Shown: positions 1 through 5,388 of the stretch, in pieces | Numbering within the stretch: position 1 is the first letter of the stretch | Layout of the letters: each line of letters begins with the position of its first letter | Source of the DNA: Ruminococcus flavefaciens | GTDB taxonomy: Bacteria > Bacillota > Clostridia > Oscillospirales > Ruminococcaceae | NCBI GenBank assembly: GCA_002373775.1 | Contig: DFJW01000009.1 | Span: 3,129 to 11,020, forward strand | Reading direction: 5' to 3' | Length of the DNA: 7,892 nucleotides | The notes under the pieces: generated by a model | Told to the model about the DNA's origin: nothing | The model's database searches: none | Seen by the model: the letters and a program-made list of their open reading frames with translations, nothing else | Translations under genes and position numbers: made by a program

Positions 1-237
1 CCGCAGGTAGGTACGATAGTTGACGGAATTATAAAAGGGACAGAGCTGCGGTTGTCTCGTGCCATATTCAAGTTAGCTGTCGAGGTTGGAGTGCAGACCC
101 ACATACTTGCAGCTATCAATGATATAGATGACACAACTCTTTTCAAGCTGCGTGATATGGTAACTGATGAAATACGTCGAATAAATGGTATCATAAATTT
201 CGAGAGTGCTGTGAGATATCAGCGAAGTGAGGAATGA
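1..237 (+). CDS. 3' end of a small protein, possible relaxosome accessory protein (partial)
   Basis: Frame 1 is open from the first base to the TGA at 235-237, giving the last 78 residues of a gene that begins before the window. The TTG at 52 is not needed as a start, because coding sequence continues upstream with residues such as VDGIIKGTELRLSRAIFK. The fragment is soluble and looks helical, with a charged heptad-like pattern (TLFKLRDMVTDEIRRINGII) and an acidic tail. It has no signal peptide or membrane segment. Its style and position, in the same orientation a little upstream of a relaxase, recall small accessory proteins encoded before MobP-type relaxases in Clostridia, which help the relaxase bind the transfer origin. 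That role is inferred from memory and context; the DNA-binding N-terminus that would test it lies outside the window. The existence of the gene is fairly certain, its function is not. Confidence 0.6.
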   Translation, partial: PQVGTIVDGIIKGTELRLSRAIFKLAVEVGVQTHILAAINDIDDTTLFKLRDMVTDEIRRINGIINFESAVRYQRSEE

Positions 238-294
238 GCTGTCACCTAAGTAACACAATAGCAGTTTTCTTTCACAGAACTATCGTGGAAAATT

Positions 295-324
295 AAGACC
301 TGTTTAAGTTTTGTTTTGTATAAT
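295..324 (+). promoter_or_regulatory. Probable promoter of the lipoprotein gene
   Basis: A perfect -10 box TATAAT lies at 319-324. The -35 is poor: the best candidate at 18-bp spacing is AAGACC (295-300), which matches TTGACA at three positions. Transcription would start near 331, about 20 nt before the AUG. The strong -10 with a weak -35 suggests low or activator-dependent expression. The preceding gene stops at 237, so the lipoprotein has its own promoter rather than depending only on upstream transcription. Confidence 0.55.
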
Positions 325-340
325 AAACACAGAAACTTAA
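304..340. repeat. 8-bp inverted repeat straddling the -10 box (possible operator)
   Basis: TTAAGTTT (304-311) is the exact reverse complement of AAACTTAA (333-340). The arms are 21 bp apart and centred on the TATAAT box. The right arm touches the ribosome binding site (AAGGAGG, 339-345). Most of the left arm lies upstream of the expected start site, so a DNA operator is more likely than an RNA hairpin. The arms are AT-rich and chance is a real alternative. Confidence 0.3.
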
Positions 341-352
341 GGAGGCGGTCTT

Positions 353-1708
353 ATGACAAACAATTTCAGAAGATTTTTTATTGCAGCAACTTCATTATCA
401 GTTTTATCGCTTGCAGCCTGTGGCAGTGCCACTGACAGCAGTTCTAAACAGACATCAGTCGTGACGTCAACCGCTGAAACAACTCTGTCTGAGAAAGCAA
501 CTACAAGTGAAGTCACAGAAACTGAGGCAAAGGCAGAGAAAACAACAGTTGCCGAAATCAATGATTCAAGCAGCAGTGATGGAGGCGCTGCCGATATACA
601 GTTGCTTGAAGCCAGTGCGGATAATAGTGATGTATCGTCTGGCAGTGCGACTGTTACTATCGGGAACAAGAGCATTGATCTGAGCGGCGCATATATCATT
701 GACGGCGTTGATGTTGAACTGACAGGCGGTACATATACTTCGTCAGAGTCAGACCAGAATGTGTTCCTTGTAATAAACGGCGGAAGTCTCAGGATCTCAA
801 ATGCTGAGATAGTAAAAAACGGCGATGCAAGTACAAATGATTCAAAGCGCCACTCTGATGTCTCCGATGGCTATAACTTCTATGGTATCAATTCCGTAAT
901 TCTTGTTATCGGAGAGGATAGTTCCGCAGAGATAACCGACTGCGTCATTACATCTGATTGCAGCGGTGCAAATGCGGTGTTCTCAACAGCTGGTGCGACT
1001 GCTAATGTCAGCAACGTTCAGATAACAACTACAGGAAATTCGTCACGTGGTGTATATGCTACCTATGAAGGTATTATAAATGCAGATCATCTTGATATTA
1101 CCACAAGCGGAGCACATTGTGCTCCGATAGCTACTGATCGTGGCGGCGGATATGTCACTGTTACAAATTCGACTGTGCAGTGCTCCGGCGACGGAAGCCC
1201 CTGCATTTATTCAACAGGAGAGATCGTTGTTGATAATGTCATAGGCATTTCGACAGGAGCTCAGTCAGCAGTCATTGAGGGGAAGAACTCCATAACTATG
1301 ACTAACTGTGACTTCACTGTTAGCGGCGGTAACAACGGCGTTATGCTGTATCAGAGTATGTCCGGTGACGCTGCTGACAAGGACGCAACTGCAAGCTGCT
1401 CTACTCTTTCGATGAGTGGTACAACTATCCGCAACGGTACTGACGGAGCAATGTTCTATATAACGAACACAAATTCAGTCATAAACCTTAACGGTAATAA
1501 TACGCTTGAAAACGCTGACGGTCAGCTCGTAAACGCTGCTACAGGACGCTGGGGCAATGACAGCAGCAACGGCGGTACTCTTACTCTCAACATAAACGGC
1601 GACAGCATTTCAGACAGCATAGAAGCTGATGATATAAGCTCAGTTACTGTAAATGTTTCGGGCGGAGAGTTCTCAGGCGGAACGTCAGGAGATGTAACAA
1701 TAGGATAA
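353..1708 (+). CDS. Secreted beta-helix lipoprotein, adhesin-like
   Basis: The 451-residue protein begins at the ATG at 353, seven bases after a strong AAGGAGG (339-345). Residues 1-23 form a lipoprotein signal: basic RR at 6-7, a hydrophobic core, and the lipobox L20-A-A-C23, so Cys23 should be lipidated and anchored on the outer face of the membrane. A Ser/Thr/Glu-rich spacer follows (about 24-95), typical of a flexible stalk through the wall. From about residue 97 to the end there are short repeating strand-and-turn units rich in N, G, S, T, V and I (for example ITDCVITSD, VTNSTVQCSG, ITMTNCDFTVSG), the pattern of a right-handed parallel beta-helix. I recognise this as a family of surface proteins common in gut Firmicutes, often labelled adhesin-like; its ligand is unknown and no enzyme active site is apparent. 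Relatives as I remember them continue past the final NVSGGEFSGG-type strand, so this copy may be short at its C-terminus. A terminator follows directly. Confidence 0.85.
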   Translation: MTNNFRRFFIAATSLSVLSLAACGSATDSSSKQTSVVTSTAETTLSEKATTSEVTETEAKAEKTTVAEINDSSSSDGGAADIQLLEASADNSDVSSGSATVTIGNKSIDLSGAYIIDGVDVELTGGTYTSSESDQNVFLVINGGSLRISNAEIVKNGDASTNDSKRHSDVSDGYNFYGINSVILVIGEDSSAEITDCVITSDCSGANAVFSTAGATANVSNVQITTTGNSSRGVYATYEGIINADHLDITTSGAHCAPIATDRGGGYVTVTNSTVQCSGDGSPCIYSTGEIVVDNVIGISTGAQSAVIEGKNSITMTNCDFTVSGGNNGVMLYQSMSGDAADKDATASCSTLSMSGTTIRNGTDGAMFYITNTNSVINLNGNNTLENADGQLVNAATGRWGNDSSNGGTLTLNINGDSISDSIEADDISSVTVNVSGGEFSGGTSGDVTIG

Positions 1709-1721
1709 TCACGATAGTATC

Positions 1722-1753
1722 AAAGGGAGTCGCAAGACTCCCTTTTATCTTTT
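1722..1753 (+). terminator. Intrinsic terminator after the lipoprotein gene
   Basis: AAAGGGAGTC (1722-1731) pairs perfectly over 10 bp with GACTCCCTTT (1736-1745) around the loop GCAA, a stable GNRA-type tetraloop. A U-rich stretch follows (TTTTATCTTTT, about 1743-1753). It ends one base before the ribosome binding site of the next gene (AGGAGGTGA, 1755-1763), so relaxase transcription arriving from upstream must read through it. Confidence 0.85.
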
Positions 1754-1766
1754 CAGGAGGTGAAAT

Positions 1767-3893
1767 ATGGCACAGATAATTGTTTCAAGCCGCTATCTGA
1801 AAAGCGGGAAGCGTGGAAAAACTAAGCGTAGGAATTATACAAAGTATATTGCTACTCGTGAGTCAGTGGAAAATCGTCCTAAGAATACAGGTAGAACTAC
1901 TGATAATCAAAAGCAGCTTATTTCGGAACTGATAAAAGAGTTTCCTATAGTGAAACAGTACCTTGAATATGCAGACTACACCAATAATCCTACATCAGAA
2001 AATGCATCGGAACTCATATCTACTATCATAGAACGTCATGCTGATGTTATCGGTAACAGAAAAAATCTCGTGGGATATATGGCGATGAGACCAGGTGCAG
2101 AAAGACGTGGTGAGCATGGATTGTTCAATGCCAGTGATGAGCCTATTGACCTGAATGCAGTTGCAAATGAAGTCGCAGAGCATCCCGGATATGTGTGGAC
2201 TCATGTAGTCTCACTTCGCCGTGAGGACGCAGTGCGGCTTGGCTATACGAATTCTGATATGTGGCGTGAGCTTGTGAAACGGCATATTGACGATATATCA
2301 AAGGCACAGAATATTCCGCTTGCAAATATGAAGTGGTATGCAGCATTCCATGACACAACACATCATCCGCATATTCACATCATAGTGTATTCATCAGATT
2401 CAAGACAAGGATACCTTACAAAAGAAGGTATGGCTGCAATACGTTCAGCTTTTGCAAACGATATTTTTCATGAAGATATGAAAAGTATTTATCAGGAGCA
2501 AACTCTTACCCGTGATGAACTGAAAGCACTGTCCGAAGATCAGATGAGTGAAATACTATCTCAAATCGGAAGCGGAGTTGTTGATGAAAGGCTTGTTATA
2601 AAGGTCAGGAAATTAAATACTCAACTGCAAAGCATTGGTGGAAAGAAGATGTATGGATATCTTCCTCAAGAGATCAAGCAGACAGTAGATGATATATTTT
2701 TTCTGCTATCACAGAATGAAGATATACAAAAGCTGTATGATAAGTGGTGCGAATTTGAAAAGGCTAAGTATAAAATGTACACGCAAAAGGATAAGGAGCT
2801 TCCAAGGCTTGCTGAGAACAAGGAGTTCCGCTCGGTAAAAAATATGATCATAAGAAAAGTTGTAAATATGATTGAGATTCCTGACTTCGAGCCTGAAGAG
2901 ACTCACGATGATATTGAGGAAGATACTGATATATCTTTCGCTGATGACTATGAGTATGTTGATACTGAAGAAAGCGGCAGCAATTATTATTTCAAATGGT
3001 CAGATGAATACAAGGCAGCGTCGAGGATACTCAAATCACAATGCCAGACAGATGATGAAAAAGCTGAGGCACTCGCAGTTATGAAGTCGGAGGCTGAAAA
3101 AGGAAATGTACTTGCTATTTATGACATGGGTAGGTACAGTACCGATGATGAAACATCTAAGCGGTATTTAGCAAAGGCACTTGCATGTTTTATTGATATA
3201 GCGCCTAAAGCAAAGAAAATGAGTTCGTACTTTCAATATCGTATCGGCAAGATGTACTTGTACGGATGCGGTACTGAGAAAGCACCTGACATAGCTTTCA
3301 AGTGGCTGGAAAAGTCTGCTGTGGCTGATAACAAATATGCACAATATATGCTGGGAAAGATGTATTTTAACGGTGAATACATTCCTGCTGATTATGACAA
3401 AGCTGAAAAATATCTTTCGGCAGCAGCATCGGCTAATAACCGTCATGCGATATATCAGCTTGCAAAACTATATCTTACACAAGAAAAATATGCCGTTGTC
3501 AAAGCAGTTAAGCTGTTTGAATCTATTGCTGATGATAATTCGTGGGCTTCATATTGGCTTGGAAGGATATATCTTTTCGGAAAAGATGTAATCGCTTCCG
3601 ATAGAGAAAAGGCTTTTGAATGGCTTACGAAGTCTGCTTCCGACGGAAACGAGTACGCAGAAAAGCTGATTAATTATGATAACGGTCACAACTATATGAT
3701 ATCAAATACCATTGTCAGTTTACTTGTTGACTTCGGGCGGATAATAGAAGAAGACAATGCTCGAAGCCGTAGAAGAATATCACGCACTGATAAGAAACTT
3801 CGTAACCTTATCCAACGCAAGAAACAGGAACTTGGAATTAAAGAAGATGGTTCACAGCAGCAAGATGATAATTATAATATGCAAAAGTATTAA
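1767..3893 (+). CDS. MobP3-type relaxase with C-terminal Sel1-like repeats
   Basis: The 708-residue protein starts at the ATG at 1767, six bases after AGGAGG (1755-1760). Relaxases nick one strand at the transfer origin and stay covalently attached through a tyrosine while the strand is moved into a recipient. The N-terminal part resembles the MobP3 group: ISSRYLKSG-like opening, then KYIATR (26-31, with Y24 and Y27 as candidate catalytic tyrosines, not settled here). The metal-binding signature lies at 195-204, reading HDTTHHPHIH, with the HxH pair at H202 and H204. An acidic linker (about 374-405) leads to Sel1/TPR-like helical repeats, clearest at 487-522, 523-558, 559-591 and 592-628 (IGKMYLYG, LGKMYFNG, LAKLYLTQ, LGRIYLFG), with a degenerate unit near 443-486. 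The tail (about 663-695) is very basic (RSRRRISR, IQRKKQE) and could bind DNA. Relatives I recall carry more Sel1 units, so this is a short-repeat version. The Sel1 part probably mediates protein contacts. Confidence 0.9.
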   Translation: MAQIIVSSRYLKSGKRGKTKRRNYTKYIATRESVENRPKNTGRTTDNQKQLISELIKEFPIVKQYLEYADYTNNPTSENASELISTIIERHADVIGNRKNLVGYMAMRPGAERRGEHGLFNASDEPIDLNAVANEVAEHPGYVWTHVVSLRREDAVRLGYTNSDMWRELVKRHIDDISKAQNIPLANMKWYAAFHDTTHHPHIHIIVYSSDSRQGYLTKEGMAAIRSAFANDIFHEDMKSIYQEQTLTRDELKALSEDQMSEILSQIGSGVVDERLVIKVRKLNTQLQSIGGKKMYGYLPQEIKQTVDDIFFLLSQNEDIQKLYDKWCEFEKAKYKMYTQKDKELPRLAENKEFRSVKNMIIRKVVNMIEIPDFEPEETHDDIEEDTDISFADDYEYVDTEESGSNYYFKWSDEYKAASRILKSQCQTDDEKAEALAVMKSEAEKGNVLAIYDMGRYSTDDETSKRYLAKALACFIDIAPKAKKMSSYFQYRIGKMYLYGCGTEKAPDIAFKWLEKSAVADNKYAQYMLGKMYFNGEYIPADYDKAEKYLSAAASANNRHAIYQLAKLYLTQEKYAVVKAVKLFESIADDNSWASYWLGRIYLFGKDVIASDREKAFEWLTKSASDGNEYAEKLINYDNGHNYMISNTIVSLLVDFGRIIEEDNARSRRRISRTDKKLRNLIQRKKQELGIKEDGSQQQDDNYNMQKY

Positions 3894-3922
3894 ACCGGAT
3901 TATTGTATTCTCAGATTTTCTA

Positions 3923-3951
3923 TTGACTTTTCTCGAAAGATGTGATATATT
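3923..3951 (+). promoter_or_regulatory. Near-consensus extended -10 promoter for the winged-helix gene
   Basis: TTGACT (3923-3928), a 17-bp spacer and TATATT (3946-3951), with TGA immediately before the -10 (3943-3945) forming an extended -10 element. The start site should fall near 3958, giving an untranslated leader of about 28 nt. No terminator is visible after the relaxase stop at 3893, so some read-through from the relaxase is also possible. Confidence 0.8.
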
Positions 3952-3985
3952 AGTTTGTGGCTGCTAACGAGATAGGAGTAATATC

Positions 3986-4843
3986 ATGGTTTTTACCGAA
4001 ATACAAGCAAAGCTGCTGATAGCGTTCTATCATTCTCCCGATTATTCTCTTCGATATTCTGATTTTGCTAAAGAAAATGAACTCAAGAATTATGAGGTAT
4101 GTCGTATCGGGGAGGCGTTGAGCGAGATAGGATTGATCGATAGATCAAATCAGCGTAAATTAACACTTACCTCAAGCGGAATAGAAGAAGCTGAGGAAAT
4201 ACTTGCCAAGATCGAAACGGCAACCGCACATCTTAATTATGAAAATGTAAATGCTCCTGATATTCCGGATATCGCTCTCGGAATGGCTGTCAGGTTTCCA
4301 AACACATTGTTCGATGCAATGGAGAGGATAGATCAGCATTACAAAATAAAAAGCCTTTTTGAAGCCGATACTCCATTCACGGGGCAGCAGTTAAGCAGAC
4401 GTATCAAAGAAGGCTTCTATATTCTGCCGATAAAGTTTTATAAGCTGGAATTTAATTCTCACACGCCCCATTCCCATCTGGCTATGGCAAATCGTGCCTT
4501 CAAGCGTAACTGCGAGATGCGTATCCACAACGGCAGAGGATATATTGTCATCTTTCCACAGACATTGTCGTCTGAGCGCTACGGCGATCAGAAGCTCATA
4601 ACTGGCAAACCCGATAATTTTATGTATTGGAACGGCAACTGCTATGTTCCCATGCAGACAGAAAATGACGCTTATAAGATACCTATGGACTGCTTTGAGT
4701 TTTCCTATACGGGTGATGAGGTTGCGAGCCGTGTGCTGGAGGGCAACATTGAGATCAGTGCTACCTGTTCAAACAGCGGCATGATAGACAAGGACGGCAA
4801 TCCCGTAAATATGCGGGCAATGCTGTCTGTAATATTGCATTAG
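3986..4843 (+). CDS. Winged-helix-like DNA-binding protein with an unrecognised C-terminal domain
   Basis: The 285-residue protein uses the ATG at 3986, seven bases after AGGAG (3974-3978). Residues 1-76 read like a compact winged helix: helix (TEIQAKLLIAFYHS), a short segment SLRYSDFAKE, a candidate recognition helix (NYEVCRIGEALSEIGLI), then a beta wing and closing helix (RKLTLTSSGIEEAEEIL). This order resembles MarR/PadR-type folds, so sequence-specific DNA binding is likely but not proven. Residues about 90-285 match no family I know: soluble, mixed alpha/beta, strand-rich towards the end (GRGYIVIFPQ, CFEFSYTG, GNIEISATC), with a histidine cluster H159-T-P-H162-S-H164 that could bind metal. 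There are no membrane segments or signal peptide. It is monocistronic, with its own promoter and terminator. It could be a ligand-sensing regulator, perhaps acting on the repeat-bearing promoter region downstream, or a cargo gene of the neighbouring mobile element. Confidence 0.75.
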   Translation: MVFTEIQAKLLIAFYHSPDYSLRYSDFAKENELKNYEVCRIGEALSEIGLIDRSNQRKLTLTSSGIEEAEEILAKIETATAHLNYENVNAPDIPDIALGMAVRFPNTLFDAMERIDQHYKIKSLFEADTPFTGQQLSRRIKEGFYILPIKFYKLEFNSHTPHSHLAMANRAFKRNCEMRIHNGRGYIVIFPQTLSSERYGDQKLITGKPDNFMYWNGNCYVPMQTENDAYKIPMDCFEFSYTGDEVASRVLEGNIEISATCSNSGMIDKDGNPVNMRAMLSVILH

Positions 4844-4846
4844 TAT

Positions 4847-4882
4847 AACAAGACCGATACAAAATCGGTCTTGTTTGCTTTT
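4847..4882 (+). terminator. Intrinsic terminator after the winged-helix gene
   Basis: AACAAGACCGAT (4847-4858) pairs perfectly over 12 bp with ATCGGTCTTGTT (4864-4875) around the loop ACAAA. TGCTTTT follows. It begins four bases after the TAG stop and should insulate the downstream region. The arms are AT-rich at the base, so some activity on the opposite strand is possible, but no minus-strand gene needs it. Confidence 0.9.
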
Positions 4883-4953
4883 ACAAACATTTGTGGAATA
4901 ACATCTGGATTTATGTTGATTATATATAATTTTGAATATTTAATTTACAAATT

Positions 4954-5047
4954 TGCAATCAAAAAATCAGCGTTTTTTGTATAGCAAAAATCAAAGTCCG
5001 CCAACAATTTCCTTAAAAAATGGACTGATTGCACAAATCGGATTGCA
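4954..5047. repeat. Three copies of the heptamer GATTGCA upstream of a promoter
   Basis: GATTGCA occurs directly at 5027-5033 and 5041-5047, 14 bp apart from start to start, and in inverted form (TGCAATC) at 4954-4960. The nearest copy ends 21 bp before the -35 box at 5069. Spacing of 14 bp is not an exact helical turn. They could be binding sites for a regulator; nothing in the sequence names it. Confidence 0.35.
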
Positions 5048-5057
5048 TTTTTGCTAT
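4981..5057. repeat. 11-bp perfect inverted repeat with an inner repeat
   Basis: ATAGCAAAAAT (4981-4991) is the exact reverse complement of ATTTTTGCTAT (5047-5057). Inside it AGTCC (4995-4999) pairs with GGACT (5022-5026). The outer arm ends 11 bp before the -35 box. It could be an operator pair allowing looping, or inverted ends of a small decayed element of about 77 bp. No target duplication was recognised. Confidence 0.5.
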
Positions 5058-5068
5058 TTAAAAAATGA

Positions 5069-5097
5069 TTGACGAACGCCGACAGATGTGCTATGAT
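5069..5097 (+). promoter_or_regulatory. Near-consensus extended -10 promoter for the leader and secreted protein
   Basis: TTGACG (5069-5074), a 17-bp spacer and TATGAT (5092-5097), preceded by TGC (5089-5091) as an extended -10. Transcription should start around 5104, leaving about 285 nt before the AUG at 5389. Such a strong promoter with a long leader points to control after initiation. Confidence 0.8.
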
Positions 5098-5103
5098 ATA
5101 GCC

Positions 5104-5388
5104 GTAAGTTAGCAACCAATAACTTATAAAAAGGTTAAACGTCCGAAGGCGGGACACGCTGTCGGGCATTTAATACAAACATCGGCATCGGGAAAGATGC
5201 CCGATGCCACACAGAACGCTTGCCGGATGTTCTCACGCAGAACGGCGGCAGGCAACGCAAACAATAGCTATTGCAACCCGAAAATGACTTCATCTGCCTG
5301 ATCAGCAGCGAAGTCGCTCAAACAATGAAACGTGCGTTTCAGCGGATGCGCGCAAGCCGCTGCAAACAGCACAGAAAGGATTTTTTTT
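5104..5388 (+). ncRNA. Long structured 5' leader, candidate cis-regulatory RNA of unknown class
   Basis: The untranslated stretch between the promoter and the secreted-protein gene is GC-richer than the DNA before it (31 of 60 at 5161-5220) and packed with hairpins joined by short A-rich linkers. Visible stems are TAAGTTA/TAACTTA (5105-5111 with 5120-5126, loop GCAACCAA); GACA/TGTC (5153-5156, 5160-5163); GGCATCGGG/CCCGATGCC (5184-5192, 5200-5208); GCTTGCCG/CGGCAGGC (5218-5225, 5246-5253, one G-U) enclosing GTTCT/AGAAC (5229-5233, 5239-5243); the palindrome CAATAGCTATTG (5262-5273); GACTTC/GAAGTC with inner CTGC/GCAG (5286-5315); TGAAACG/CGTTTCA (5326-5341); CAGCGG/CCGCTG (5340-5362). AACC in the first loop (5114-5117) could pair with GGTT (5133-5136) as a pseudoknot. 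I do not recognise a known riboswitch, T-box or ribosomal-protein leader. It may control translation or message stability of the exported protein. Confidence 0.6.

Larger units (their letters stand above)
4883..5068. other. AT-rich gene-free region upstream of the secreted-protein promoter
   Basis: No plausible gene on either strand; the minus-strand frame at 4945-5169 crosses the promoter and structured leader and has no recognisable product. The stretch is strongly AT-rich, with only 10 G or C in the 60 bases of 4921-4980, and should be flexible or curved (A and T runs at 4961-4966, 4973-4978 and 5015-5020). A small hairpin-like repeat, CAAAAAA (4960-4966) with TTTTTTG (4973-4979), lies inside it. 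It probably serves as an upstream activating or regulatory region for the promoter at 5069-5097, or marks an old insertion boundary. Confidence 0.5.

Noticed and set aside
52..237. 61-residue gene starting at TTG 52
   Set aside because: The frame is open to the window edge and no ribosome binding site precedes the TTG, so it is the end of a longer gene.
337..699. 120-residue minus-strand open frame opposite the lipoprotein N-terminus
   Set aside because: It is a shadow of the Ser/Thr-rich + strand sequence. The + gene has a lipobox, ribosome binding site and terminator.
4945..5169. 74-residue minus-strand open frame in the intergenic region
   Set aside because: It runs across the promoter and the start of the structured leader, lacks a recognisable product, and its composition changes midway.
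5262..5273. Palindrome CAATAGCTATTG as an attachment or restriction site
   Set aside because: It is a single copy inside a series of hairpins, with no nearby integrase or matching core. A leader stem explains it better.
5340..5388. Hairpin CAGCGG/CCGCTG followed by T8 as an intrinsic terminator
   Set aside because: The stem ends at 5362 and the T run starts at 5381, 18 bases later, which is too far; the T run is the spacer before the start codon.
5104..5388. CRISPR array or tRNA cluster in the leader
   Set aside because: There are no regularly spaced identical repeats, and no cloverleaf or T-loop (GTTCRA) pattern is present.
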